Positions 1-11,437 of a stretch of DNA of 64,000 nucleotides are shown in pieces (within the stretch, counting starts at the first letter, position 1; each line of letters starts with the position of its first letter). Under the pieces are notes generated by a model. The model was not told where the DNA came from. It did no database searches and was given only the letters and a program-made list of their open reading frames with translations. Both the position numbers and the translations under genes were made by a program. Source of the DNA: Martinezella rhizogenes (lineage in GTDB: Bacteria > Pseudomonadota > Alphaproteobacteria > Rhizobiales > Rhizobiaceae); contig NZ_JUHG01000016.1 of the NCBI RefSeq assembly GCF_000799715.1, positions 248,001-312,000 of the forward strand. The letters are read 5' to 3'.

Positions 1-11
1 AGCCTCTGATA

Positions 12-199
12 CCCCCCTCTGTCACTTCGTGACATCTCCCCCACAAGGGTGGAGATTGGTAACTCGTGGCTCGTACTCGCCTCAAACAAGCATCGTATCC
101 GCAGAGACCAAAGCATGATCATTTGGTTAGGCGGCACAGCATACTCCTAACGATCTCCCCTCTTGTGGGGGAGATGTCACGTCAGTGACAGAGGGGGGG
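12..199. repeat. Inverted pair of rhizobial palindromic repeat units
   Basis: Two copies of a unit of about 45 bp lie in opposite orientation at about 12-56 and 153-199, separated by about 95 bp of unrelated sequence. Each contains a stem around a run of C/G (ATCTCCCC...GGGGAGAT) and a short TCAC-loop-GTGA hairpin. The reverse complement of the left copy matches the right one except for a few bases. The pair lies downstream of the ftsK-type gene. No gene is evident in positions 1-246. Confidence 0.75.
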
Positions 200-246
200 T
201 GCGCACTCTCCACGACTACCGCGGCCAATGTCATCCCCCTGCTGGA

Positions 247-3258
<3,012 letters not shown>

Positions 3259-3420
3259 AGACGGTTAATAAGTTCCTTCTGATCGTCGTAGAATGCACTT
3301 ATTCCGTATCCCCGACCCAAGAGAGCGACCCATAGCGGCACGGCGGCAACAGGCACGCCGATCGGTTCCACGTCGCTCGGGAAAGCGACGCGAATCGACG
3401 ATGATCGTTTATGGGATTGA

Positions 3421-5928
3421 TTACTTGGCCGAGGAAAGCTGCGCGATCGACAGCAGCGTATCGGCGCTGATTCCGACGCTTGAGGAGCTCGTCAGGATCG
3501 AGAGTGCTGGCGATGTCGACGAGGTGGTGTTGTTCGCCAGGTCATACATCGCCGAGAAACGCTGCAGGAGCTTATTGACCTTGGTCGGATCCTGCAGATC
3601 GCTGACGTCGATGAATTTGGCAAGCAGCTTGGCCTGGGTGTCGACATCCATCGAGGACATCGAGCTCGGCAGGCTATAGGTCGTGGTGATGACCTGATAG
3701 AGCGCGGTGTCGCCCATGATATCGTAGATCGAATTGATATCCGGAGCCTTGCGCTGGAAATAGAGCGCCAGGCGCACGCCGGCATTGGTGTCTCCCTCCT
3801 GATCCTCGAGGGTCTGATGCAGGAAGAGGTCGTTCGTATCGGCGATCGTGCCCTGATTTTGCGCGGTCCCCAATTTCGTGTCGGTCAGATTCCCGTCCGC
3901 GTCGAAATTGAAAGCGTTGACGATGCTCTTGAACTGCGCGCCGTCGTCCGTGTTGATGAAGCTCTTCGAATCGCTCGGATCGGAGGCAAAAGCCTTTTTC
4001 AGCGTCGCGGTATCGACCGTCTTCGGATCGATGCCGTTGGCCGTCAGGATGAAATCGGTGAGCTTGCTGTCGGCGAGAAGGTCGTTGACGCTGGTAACCT
4101 TGACGATATTGGTCGCGAAATAGGTCGCTGCATCCTTGGCATCGCTGGTAGCCTTAGTGAGCTGGGCGCCTGTCAGCCCGATCTTGCTGCGGCTGGAATA
4201 TTCGGAGACGTAGCTGTTGATCTGCGTTTGCGACAAGGCCTGGACGGGCGGCTTCAGCTTGCCGTCGCTGTCGAAGTTGAACGCCTTGGCAAGGTTGGTG
4301 AAGCGCGTGTCCTTGAGCGAATTGACATAGCTTTTCGGATCGTAGGGATCGCTCTCGAGGACCTTCTTCATCTGCGTCTTCGTCATCTCGTCCGGGCTGA
4401 TGCCATAAGCGCGCATCGCCATCCGGTAGAGTTCGGGAAGACTGTCGTTGCTGGCATCGCTATCGGCCGCGACATTGGTGGCGAAGAAATCGTCAATGGT
4501 CTTCACCGCGGCGATGCGCGTCTGGTAGTTGCTGACGGCGTTGGTGGTCAAGGACGTCTGCGACGTCTGATAGTTTTTCAAATAAGCGGTCGACGCGGCA
4601 TCGATCGCCGTCTGGGATTGCGCCGTGTCACCCGAAGCAAGCGTGCCGTCCGACTGGAAATTGAATGCGGCAACGACATCGGTGAGGCCGAAAATAGACG
4701 CGGTGGTAGGACTCGCGAACGCGTTCTTCAATACGGCGGCGGACGTATCCGCATCGATCCCATAGGCGGTCTTGATGTAGTCGAACAGGCGGGTATCCGA
4801 CGTCAATTGGTCAACGGTGGTGATAGAGCCGATATTATCCTTGTAATAAAGGTCGTTGTCGGTGGCGCCGACATCCGTCGTGTACGATGGCACCGCAGAA
4901 TTGTAAGCGCTCATGACATCGGCCGTCTGGCTGAGTGTCTGCGGACCACCTTTGTAGTTCGCCGCGTAGCCGTCCGTGGTCGCGCTTATCTGATCCGACG
5001 TCTGCGCCTGCGTGCCGTCGGCAACGGTGCCATCGGACTGGAAATTGAATTGCGCCATGACGTCGGTCAGTCCTTTCGACGCCGCAGTGGTCGCGCTCTT
5101 GGCCGAAGCGTTGAACTGGCTGGCGGTGATATAGGCCGGGATGTCGAAGGCCGTTTTGACATAGTCGAACAGGCGAGGATTGGAGGTCAGCTGGTCGACG
5201 GAGGTGATCGCGCCGATCTGGCTCTGGTAATAGGCCGTGTCGGTATCCGCCGTCGACGTCTTCACCGTTCCGTCGGCATTGAAATTGAATTCCGCGACGA
5301 TCGCCTTGTCGGCGGCACTGCCATTCTGATCGACGAAGCTGTCGGGATCGCTGAGATCGCTCGTCAGCATCTGTTTCAGGAAAGAATTCGACGTATAGGT
5401 CGGGTCGAGGCCATAGGCCTGCAGCACGTAGTTTCTGAGGCGGCTGTTGCCTACGAGGTCGTCGACGGTCTTAACGCTGCTGATATTCTGGCTGAAATAC
5501 GTGGTTTCGGTCTGCGCGTTCGTTGCCTCAGTCGTAAAGGACTGATTGTAAAGGCCGATCAGATCGTCTTCCTGAGTGCTGGTTTGCGCCGTCGAAGAGC
5601 TACCCGTGCCAAAATTGAACGCGGCGGCGAATTCCTTGTAGCGCGTATCGGTCAGTTTGTTGGCGAAACTGGTGGAATCGCTGAGGTCGCTGGTCAGCAC
5701 CTGTTTCATAAAGGCCTTGGCATAGGTCATGTCCGACAGGCCGTAGGCTTCCATCGCATAGCTATAAAGCTGATAGTCACCCATGAAGTCGTCGACATCG
5801 GTTACCTTGCCAATATTGGCATTGTAGTAGTCGATCTGACGCTTGGTCTGTGACTGGGATGCCACCTGATTGAGCGTCGTCGCCATATTCCTGGTTGCTA
5901 CCGCATAACCAAGATAAGTGGATATCAT
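3421..5928 (-). CDS. DUF1217 family protein with seven tandem repeats
   Basis: An 835-residue protein built almost entirely from about seven degenerate copies of a unit of 80-120 residues. Each copy starts with a YY/YF...NI..V.TVDDL motif, continues through RL..YVL.AYGID and SDPSDP.SF, and ends with ..AFNFDADG. This is the DUF1217 signature, which in rhizobia often sits in flagellar gene clusters; here no flagellar gene is adjacent. The N-terminus (MISTYLGYAVATRNM) has no clear signal peptide, consistent with cytoplasmic or type-III-exported flagellar proteins. Exact function is unknown; a flagellar or motility role is inferred from family context only. The 319-bp upstream region is shared with the divergent DUF6101 gene. 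Confidence 0.8.
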   Translation of the reverse strand: MISTYLGYAVATRNMATTLNQVASQSQTKRQIDYYNANIGKVTDVDDFMGDYQLYSYAMEAYGLSDMTYAKAFMKQVLTSDLSDSTSFANKLTDTRYKEFAAAFNFGTGSSSTAQTSTQEDDLIGLYNQSFTTEATNAQTETTYFSQNISSVKTVDDLVGNSRLRNYVLQAYGLDPTYTSNSFLKQMLTSDLSDPDSFVDQNGSAADKAIVAEFNFNADGTVKTSTADTDTAYYQSQIGAITSVDQLTSNPRLFDYVKTAFDIPAYITASQFNASAKSATTAASKGLTDVMAQFNFQSDGTVADGTQAQTSDQISATTDGYAANYKGGPQTLSQTADVMSAYNSAVPSYTTDVGATDNDLYYKDNIGSITTVDQLTSDTRLFDYIKTAYGIDADTSAAVLKNAFASPTTASIFGLTDVVAAFNFQSDGTLASGDTAQSQTAIDAASTAYLKNYQTSQTSLTTNAVSNYQTRIAAVKTIDDFFATNVAADSDASNDSLPELYRMAMRAYGISPDEMTKTQMKKVLESDPYDPKSYVNSLKDTRFTNLAKAFNFDSDGKLKPPVQALSQTQINSYVSEYSSRSKIGLTGAQLTKATSDAKDAATYFATNIVKVTSVNDLLADSKLTDFILTANGIDPKTVDTATLKKAFASDPSDSKSFINTDDGAQFKSIVNAFNFDADGNLTDTKLGTAQNQGTIADTNDLFLHQTLEDQEGDTNAGVRLALYFQRKAPDINSIYDIMGDTALYQVITTTYSLPSSMSSMDVDTQAKLLAKFIDVSDLQDPTKVNKLLQRFSAMYDLANNTTSSTSPALSILTSSSSVGISADTLLSIAQLSSAK

Positions 5929-6247
5929 CAGCCCGACCCCAATAAATCTCTAATATAAGCCAGCAAATCTCTCCGCAGTATGGCAGTTAAACCTTACCCG
6001 AGACTTACAATACTTCATCTATTGCGTGTATCAGATCGGTACGTCCCGCTTGCGCCGTGTATTCACTTTATGGAAACCCTGATCGATTCGGTTTTGCTAA
6101 CCATTTGAGGATGCAAAGTTTTCTTAACCGCAATTTTTAAGCTGTCTGGAAGGGACGCCGCCTAATCTGAACCCAACGAGAGGACATGACGTTCTCCGTA
6201 AGAAGACCGGAAAACCGGCTCTCAGGTAAAGCAAGGGTAGAGATTAG
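5929..6247. promoter_or_regulatory. Divergent intergenic region between DUF1217 and DUF6101 genes
   Basis: AT-richer than its surroundings, with no open frame of note. It contains partial CtrA-like half sites (CTAACCAT near 6099 and TTAACC near 6125), which would fit a cell-cycle-linked flagellar-type gene, but none is a full TTAA-N7-TTAA box. It presumably holds both promoters; no confident -35/-10 pair is assigned. Confidence 0.4.
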
Positions 6248-6814
6248 ATGACAAATACCGTCCTGAAGCCCGATTGGGCTGGAAACACACTGCGGCTTGA
6301 TCCGGCGCGCTTTCCGCAACAGGTCAGCTATGCCATGCGGGGTGCCGAAGGTGACGTCACCATCACGATCGACGAGCGCGGCGCGGTGCTGCGCAAGATC
6401 CTCCCGTCCAGCGGCCTGCCGCTGTCCGTCGCCTTGCCGAAGCGCGCCTTCATGGGTGTTGCCGCCCGTGCCATCGACCATGGCGACGGCGAAGTCACCG
6501 TGACGCTGGAACTGCATCATTCCGATCCGGATCTCTGCATCCCCCTCCTCGTTGCCCACGATCTGAGCGACATCGCCGCCGACTGGCGCTCGTGGTCGGA
6601 AGCCTTCCGCATTCCGATGCTGATGATCGAAGCCGATGGCGTCGCCCGGCCGCTGGAAGAGCATCTGGGCGGGGTCGCCGCCCGCGATACCCAGCCGCGC
6701 CGCCGCCATTCCTATTTCGCCGAGCGCCGCCCGCGCTTCCTCGTACGCCGCTCGACCGGCTCGCTCGGTCTCAAGATGAAGATCCAGGGCCGCGAGATCA
6801 TCGCGCGGCGCTGA
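6248..6814 (+). CDS. DUF6101 family protein
   Basis: A 188-residue soluble protein of the rhizobial DUF6101 family, function unknown. It starts MTNTVLKPDWAGNTLRLDP and has a Rhizobiales-style beta-rich middle (VTITIDERGAVLRKI) and a basic C-terminus (RRRHSYFAERRPRFLVRR...IIARR) that may bind nucleic acid or membrane phospholipid. No signal peptide or membrane segment is seen. A purine-rich GGTAGAGA precedes the ATG. It stands alone, divergent from the DUF1217 gene and convergent with ubiA across a terminator. Confidence 0.7.
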   Translation: MTNTVLKPDWAGNTLRLDPARFPQQVSYAMRGAEGDVTITIDERGAVLRKILPSSGLPLSVALPKRAFMGVAARAIDHGDGEVTVTLELHHSDPDLCIPLLVAHDLSDIAADWRSWSEAFRIPMLMIEADGVARPLEEHLGGVAARDTQPRRRHSYFAERRPRFLVRRSTGSLGLKMKIQGREIIARR

Positions 6815-6837
6815 AACTAATCGATTTTGATTGCATC

Positions 6838-6868
6838 AAAGCCCGACGCCCAAAAGGTGTCGGGCTTT
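6838..6868. terminator. Bidirectional intrinsic terminator between DUF6101 and ubiA
   Basis: AAAGCCCGACGCC and its complement GGTGTCGGGCTTT form a perfect stem with a four-base loop. Flanking A and T runs on the two sides allow it to act on both convergent genes. Confidence 0.85.
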
Positions 6869-6878
6869 GTGATTCTCA

Positions 6879-7838
6879 TCAGGAAACGAGAAGCAGGAAC
6901 GACAGGAAGAGACTGGCGAAGATGATCAGGCCGACCCGATTGTTGGATTGGAACAGGGCCAGGCACTGCTCGCCATCGTTGATATCGAGCACGACGATCT
7001 GATAGGCGAACATGCCGCCTGCGACGAGAAGGCCGAGATAGGACAGCCAACCCGCCCCCGCCAGCGCGAAGGACAGCAGCATCAGCACCAATGTCGCGCC
7101 ATAGAGGCCGATCAGCCAAAGACGGGTGTTGTCGCCGAAAAGCCGGGCGGTGGAGCGCACGCCGATCAGTTCGTCGTCCTCCTTGTCCTGATGGGCATAG
7201 ATCGTATCGTAGCCGATCGTCCACAGGATGGCGGCGGCATAAAGCATGATGGGCGCGAGCGACAGGCCGCCGAACAGCCCGGCCCAGCCCATCAGCGCGC
7301 CCCAGGAAAAGGCCAGGCCCAGGAAAAACTGCGGCCAGTCGGTGAAACGCTTGGCGAAGGGATAGAGCGCGACGATGCCAAGCGACAGCACGCCCAAAAT
7401 GACGGCGAACCAGTTGAATTGCAGAAGCACCAGAAGGCCGACCAGCGCCTGTAGTACGATGAAGACCTTGGTCTGAAAGCGCGTCACGCGGCCCGATGGC
7501 AGCGGGCGCGAGCGCGTGCGGGCCACTTCCATATCGATCTTGTGATCGACCAGATCATTGTAGGCGCAGCCGGCCCCGCGCATGGCAACCGCGCCGATGA
7601 AATAGAGGAAGAGGTGATAGATCACTAGAAAGCCGGGCGACTGACCCATCGCGGCAGCCGCATTGGCAGCCAGCGCCGCCGACCAGAAGCATGGCCACAT
7701 CAAGAGTTCCCAGCCGATCGGCCGGTCCCAGCGCGCGAGCTGCGCATAGGGCCACAGCACCGGAGGCAGGATGCGGTAAACCCAGTTGCCGGACGGCGCG
7801 TCGGCGACGCGCCCGTGGATGTCGCCTGTCTTTTGCAT
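6879..7838 (-). CDS. ubiA: 4-hydroxybenzoate polyprenyltransferase
   Basis: Integral membrane prenyltransferase that joins the octa/decaprenyl chain to 4-hydroxybenzoate in ubiquinone synthesis. It shows the first Asp-rich motif NDLVDHKID, followed by ARTRSRPLPSG, and the second motif DTIYAHQDKEDD, both needed to bind Mg-prenyl diphosphate, plus about eight or nine hydrophobic helices. I chose the ATG at 7838 (MQKTGDIHGR, 319 residues, normal length); an upstream TTG would add 12 residues but looks unlikely. It lies alone between the terminator and the mipA-like gene; the polyprenyl chain maker (ispB) is found at 31.3 kb. Confidence 0.95.
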   Translation of the reverse strand: MQKTGDIHGRVADAPSGNWVYRILPPVLWPYAQLARWDRPIGWELLMWPCFWSAALAANAAAAMGQSPGFLVIYHLFLYFIGAVAMRGAGCAYNDLVDHKIDMEVARTRSRPLPSGRVTRFQTKVFIVLQALVGLLVLLQFNWFAVILGVLSLGIVALYPFAKRFTDWPQFFLGLAFSWGALMGWAGLFGGLSLAPIMLYAAAILWTIGYDTIYAHQDKEDDELIGVRSTARLFGDNTRLWLIGLYGATLVLMLLSFALAGAGWLSYLGLLVAGGMFAYQIVVLDINDGEQCLALFQSNNRVGLIIFASLFLSFLLLVS

Positions 7839-7902
7839 AGGCGAGTAGTAGTGATATCCGCCGCCCGCGGTCAAGCGGCGGGGCCGCAGCCCCGCACTTT
7901 TC

Positions 7903-8712
7903 TCAGTTCATCGTGAAGTTGAACTTGTAGGTGGCGGAGACGCCGACCAACAACTGGTTGCGGTCGCCGCGTTCACGCACCAGGCTGCTGTCACCGGCCG
8001 GGCCGGTAAGACGCGTATATTCCAGGAAAGTGCTGGTGGTCCAGTTCTCGGATGGCTTCCACGTCAACGCGCCGCCGGCACCGACGGACTTCACCCCACC
8101 GCCTGGATTGTAGCGGCTGAGGCCGGATGCCGCCGCCTCCCGAGCATTCACGCCATAATAGCTGTTGAAATAATCGTTGGAGGCGAGCGTCATGCGCGGG
8201 CCACCGGACAGGCGAAGTTCCGGGGTGATGTCGACGAAGGCATCGACGGCGGCGTCGGCAACGATGCCGCTATGGGCACGAATGCCCTGGCGGACTTCGA
8301 TGCGGGCGCGCAGCCAGTCGGTCGGATACGCCTCGGCAAAACCGCCGGCCTCAACGCCCCACTTTACCTTCTTCAGGCCCTTCAGCTCGTGACCGTCGCT
8401 GCTGTCGCGGCTCGGCACGAACTTGCCGACGATACCGACGCGGAAGGCGTCGCTCTCGATCAAAGCAAAGGACGGATTGTCGTTGCGCGAGGAAAAGCGC
8501 GGGCCTGGCCCCTGCCTGCCGACGGAGATCAACGGCGACCACTGCAATTTGTTGTGCTTGCTGCCTTCGAACTTCGGCGCCGAGAAACCGGCCGCACCGA
8601 CGCTTAGGTACCAGTTACCCGACCATAAATACTGGCCATCTCCGGCCGAAGCCGCGCCGGCGGACGCAACGAGCAAGCCAAAAGTAAAAAGCAGACGCGA
8701 TTTCGTAGGCAC
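7903..8712 (-). CDS. MipA/OmpV family outer membrane protein
   Basis: A predicted outer-membrane beta barrel of the MipA/OmpV family, 269 residues. A GTG start at 8712 is preferred: GGAG lies seven bases upstream, and it gives a clean signal peptide (MPTKSRLLFTFGLLVASAGAASA, cut before GDGQ). The body alternates polar and aromatic residues (GNWYLSVGAAGFSAP, WSPLISVG), contains EYTRL near the C-terminus and ends in a barrel-type strand (VGVSATYKFNFTMN). Family members have been linked to murein-scaffold interaction or stress, but substrate and role here are unknown. Confidence 0.85.
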   Translation of the reverse strand: MPTKSRLLFTFGLLVASAGAASAGDGQYLWSGNWYLSVGAAGFSAPKFEGSKHNKLQWSPLISVGRQGPGPRFSSRNDNPSFALIESDAFRVGIVGKFVPSRDSSDGHELKGLKKVKWGVEAGGFAEAYPTDWLRARIEVRQGIRAHSGIVADAAVDAFVDITPELRLSGGPRMTLASNDYFNSYYGVNAREAAASGLSRYNPGGGVKSVGAGGALTWKPSENWTTSTFLEYTRLTGPAGDSSLVRERGDRNQLLVGVSATYKFNFTMN

Positions 8713-8984
8713 AATGCAACTCCATAATACGCAATACAAAGGGCCGCACACGCAGCCCTAGAGTTGCCTCAAACTATCCGGATCGCGTTACCGCTCTCTT
8801 AACCACGCGCGATTGGATTCAGGACCGACGACAAATTTTCGACGAGATTTGCGCTGGCTTCCGGCTTGCGCCGATCTGTCGCAGCGCTTTAATTTCGCCA
8901 TGCGTTACTCAATCAGGGGTGTGTCCCCCAGGGCCCAGGCAAAGACAGTGAATTTCCGATATAAAAATTAAACGAGAGAGTGGA
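8713..8984. other. Intergenic region upstream of mipA-like and lipoprotein genes
   Basis: Divergent promoter region of about 270 bp. A small GGGG-TGTGT-CCCC hairpin lies near 8918-8930 and TTAACCAC near 8800. No gene is seen. Confidence 0.4.
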
Positions 8985-9419
8985 ATGAAAACCAGATCTT
9001 TGATGTATCTCAGTGCTTTTCTCAGTGTCGGCATGGCGCTTTCAGGCTGCGTATCCGCGCCAATCGGCGGCGCCAAGCAAATCCAGTACTCGCGCAACGT
9101 TGCGTCCGGCAAGAAGACACACATCACGGGCGCTTCACTGGTGAAGCCGGATTGTACTTTTGCGACCTTTCCCTACACCGGCATCGTCAAACAGCCGGCC
9201 CATGGCAAGGTCGAAGTCGAGCACGGTCCGGTCGCCGCGACGTTTCCCAAGGGCAGCAACGCCTACATTTGCAGCGGCAAAACCGTCCAGGGTAACAACA
9301 TCTTCTACACCTCCAACCCCGGCTTCGTCGGGACCGATCAATTCACGGTACGTCTCACAGGGCTGAATACGGACGGCACGGTGCAAGACGGAACATTCGT
9401 GGTTCATGTCGGCAAGTAA
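8985..9419 (+). CDS. Big_9/cadherin-like lipoprotein, copy 1
   Basis: A 144-residue lipoprotein: signal sequence MKTRSLMYLSAFLSVGMALS then lipobox LSGC (Cys22), so probably anchored in the outer membrane. The mature part has two further cysteines (PDCTF, YICSGK) that could form a disulfide. It ends with the pattern PAHGKVEVE...NIFYTSNPGFVGTDQFTVRL, which resembles bacterial Ig-like/cadherin (Big_9) repeats (P.HG.V ... Y.P..GFVG.D.FT). The next gene is a diverged copy. Function unknown. A purine-rich GAGAGTGGA precedes the ATG. Confidence 0.75.
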   Translation: MKTRSLMYLSAFLSVGMALSGCVSAPIGGAKQIQYSRNVASGKKTHITGASLVKPDCTFATFPYTGIVKQPAHGKVEVEHGPVAATFPKGSNAYICSGKTVQGNNIFYTSNPGFVGTDQFTVRLTGLNTDGTVQDGTFVVHVGK

Positions 9420-9467
9420 CTGGATCATCGCTGCATCACCTCCGCAGGAATGAGGCGGTGGCGAGGT

Positions 9468-9516
9468 CGAAAATCGAACACTGAACCATGGCGCCAAGGT
9501 TCGGTGTTCGATTTCG
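9468..9516 (+). promoter_or_regulatory. Strong hairpin just before the second lipoprotein gene
   Basis: An inverted repeat of 19-20 bp (CGAAAATCGAACACTGAACC with GGTTCGGTGTTCGATTTCG) has one G-U pair and one bulged base, and a loop of about 10 nt. It ends four bases before the Shine-Dalgarno AGGGGA of the downstream gene. It has no T run, so it looks more like an attenuating, processing or stabilising element than a terminator. Confidence 0.7.
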
Positions 9517-9528
9517 AAAGGGGACAAA

Positions 9529-9945
9529 ATGCAAAACAGCTATCTGATCCGCGGCGGCATCTTGCTCGCTATTTTCGCTGCCTCGCTTTCAAGCTGTGCC
9601 AGCGGGCCGTTCGGCGGAGGGAGACAAGAGCAACATGCGGTAACAGCCGTCTCCGGCAAGAAAACATCGCTTTTCATCATGTTCCAGGGAACAAAGGACT
9701 GTAAGTTTTTATCCTACACCTATCCGGAGACCGTCATATACCCGGAGCATGGTAATGTCAGTTTTGAAGTACACTCTGGTCGCGCCAATACAATTAAAGA
9801 GGGCTTCAATCGGGTGTGCAGCAACAAATCGGTGCAAGGCGCCGTCGTCTTCTACCGATCCGATCGAGGGTTTGTCGGCTCCGATCGGGCGACTTTTCGC
9901 CTGCCAGGGCTGACGTCTAATGTCGCGATTAAGGTGGTTAAATAG
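9529..9945 (+). CDS. Big_9/cadherin-like lipoprotein, copy 2
   Basis: A 138-residue lipoprotein paralogous to the preceding gene. Signal MQNSYLIRGGILLAIFAAS, lipobox LSSC. Conserved with copy 1: VSGKKT near the N-terminus, a first Cys (KDCKF), P.HG.V..E, a second Cys (RVCSNKSVQG), and FYRSDRGFVGSD.ATFRLPGL. Overall identity is low, so the duplication is old. Its start is set by a good AAAGGGGAC ribosome site. It probably acts as a surface or periplasmic small Ig-like domain; partner unknown. Confidence 0.75.
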   Translation: MQNSYLIRGGILLAIFAASLSSCASGPFGGGRQEQHAVTAVSGKKTSLFIMFQGTKDCKFLSYTYPETVIYPEHGNVSFEVHSGRANTIKEGFNRVCSNKSVQGAVVFYRSDRGFVGSDRATFRLPGLTSNVAIKVVK

Positions 9946-9976
9946 CAGCTCGATGTTTGGCCATACGAAGACAAAA

Positions 9977-10007
9977 CGCCGGCCCCATGTTCTCCATGCG
10001 GCCGGCG
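9977..10007. terminator. Hairpin terminator downstream of cfa/lipoprotein copy 2
   Basis: CGCCGGCC...GGCCGGCG makes a perfect 8-bp GC stem with a 15-base loop between the convergent lipoprotein and cfa genes. T tracts are weak, so strength is uncertain. Confidence 0.6.
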
Positions 10008-10032
10008 CAACCTTCCAAACGATGACAAACCT

Positions 10033-11292
10033 TCAGAACACGATCTTCTCCAGCGGCGCGCGGGTCGCCTCGAATTCCCTGAGCTTGGCCTCCCGCTCGC
10101 CGATATAGTTGCGGTTATCAGGAACGGCAAACTGGTTCTTGGTGATCTGGATCTGCATGATGAAGAGCTCATCCCAGCGGAAGCCCATTTCCGAGCCGGC
10201 CAGGTAGAACTCCCACATGCGGAAGAAGTTCTCGTCGTAGAGCGCCACGGCCTCGGCCTTGCGCGCCACGAAACGGTTGCGCCAATGCCGCAGCGTATGG
10301 GCATAGTGCATCGGCAGGATTTCGACATCCTTGACCAGGAGCCCGGCCTTTTCCAGCGGCGGTAGGGTCTCGCCGACCGAGGGAATATAACCGCCGGGGA
10401 AGATATACTTCTCGATGAAGGCGTTGGTCGCAAAGCTCGGCTTCGGACGCGCGATAGAATGCAGCAGCATGACGCCGTTGTCGTCGAGCAGCTCCGAAAC
10501 CTTGTTGAAGTATTTGCGGTAGTCGCCGATGCCGACATGCTCGAACATGCCGACCGAGACGATGCGGTCGAATTTTTTACCCTTGAGGTAACGGTAGTCC
10601 TGCAGCTCGAAGCGGACGCGATCGGACAGCCCTCGCTTGGCGGTGCGCTCGCGCGAGACCTTGAGCTGCTCTTCGCTCAGCGTAATGCCGGTGAAATCGA
10701 GGCCGGGATTGGCTTCGGCAAGATACATGCCCATGCCGCCCCAGCCGGAGCCGATCTCCAGAACGCGCTGGCCGGGCTCGACCAAAAGCTTGGCGGCGAT
10801 ATGGCGCTTCTTGGCCACCTGTGCCTCATCCAGGCTGATGCCCGGCGGCACGAAATAGGCGCAGGAATATTGCCAGTCGTCGTCAAGGAAGAGATCGAAC
10901 AGCTTGGCCGACAAATCGTAGTGATGCGCAACATTGTATTTGTTGCGATTGATCGGCGAACGGCTCTTGAGCTGCTGCCAGACGATGCGGCCGATCAGCA
11001 GCGTCGCCATGCGCATATCAAAGATTTCGTTGGTGGTATTCTGCTTCACCAGCGCGAGGAAATCATAGATATCCCCCTGCTCGAGAATGAAGCGCCCTTC
11101 CATATACATTTCGCCGAGCTTCAGGGTCGGATCGCGGGCAACCGCGTCCTCCGCCTGTTGGTCGGCGATGCGGACGGCGACTGTTTCGCCGGACCCGTCG
11201 CCGATCATATGCGTCTCGCCGGAAGCAAGCGTAAGTTTCAGGGAGCCTTTACGGACCAGTTTTTTGACAAGAGAGAACAGTGCCGACGCCAT
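10033..11292 (-). CDS. cfa: Cyclopropane-fatty-acyl-phospholipid synthase
   Basis: SAM-dependent enzyme that adds a methylene bridge to cis double bonds of membrane phospholipids, usually for acid or stationary-phase tolerance. The 419-residue product shows the substrate-side motif QYSCAYF (141-147), the SAM motif VLEIGSGWGG (177-186), and FDRIVSVGMFEHVG in the catalytic core. Full length for the family. Stands alone with a moderate AGAGGCG ribosome site. A mycolic-type methyltransferase is less likely given the N-terminal lipid-binding region. Confidence 0.94.
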   Translation of the reverse strand: MASALFSLVKKLVRKGSLKLTLASGETHMIGDGSGETVAVRIADQQAEDAVARDPTLKLGEMYMEGRFILEQGDIYDFLALVKQNTTNEIFDMRMATLLIGRIVWQQLKSRSPINRNKYNVAHHYDLSAKLFDLFLDDDWQYSCAYFVPPGISLDEAQVAKKRHIAAKLLVEPGQRVLEIGSGWGGMGMYLAEANPGLDFTGITLSEEQLKVSRERTAKRGLSDRVRFELQDYRYLKGKKFDRIVSVGMFEHVGIGDYRKYFNKVSELLDDNGVMLLHSIARPKPSFATNAFIEKYIFPGGYIPSVGETLPPLEKAGLLVKDVEILPMHYAHTLRHWRNRFVARKAEAVALYDENFFRMWEFYLAGSEMGFRWDELFIMQIQITKNQFAVPDNRNYIGEREAKLREFEATRAPLEKIVF

Positions 11293-11369
11293 GGACGCCT
11301 CTAATGTTATGACATGACAATAGCGCTAACTTTAGCGCCTCAGAACATTGTGGCAAGCGCAGCTTTTCG

Positions 11370-11406
11370 CACTCTGTGGCACTCCGGCAACAACGCTGCC
11401 AGAGTG
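11370..11406. terminator. Hairpin downstream of tex
   Basis: CACTCTGTGGCA and TGCCAGAGTG pair with one bulge in the 145-bp gap between tex and cfa. There is no following T run, so the termination role is uncertain. Confidence 0.35.
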
Positions 11407-11437
11407 TGATATTCTTGCAATATTTCGTTCTAAGTCC

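Noticed and set aside
3817..5853. 678-residue + frame opposite the DUF1217 gene
   Set aside because: It mirrors the repeats of the real gene in antisense; composition is Arg/Val/Gly-rich and family-free.
6826..6840. TTTGAT-TGC-ATCAAA palindrome near the terminator
   Set aside because: Spacing does not fit an FNR box and it lies at the 3' end of a gene.
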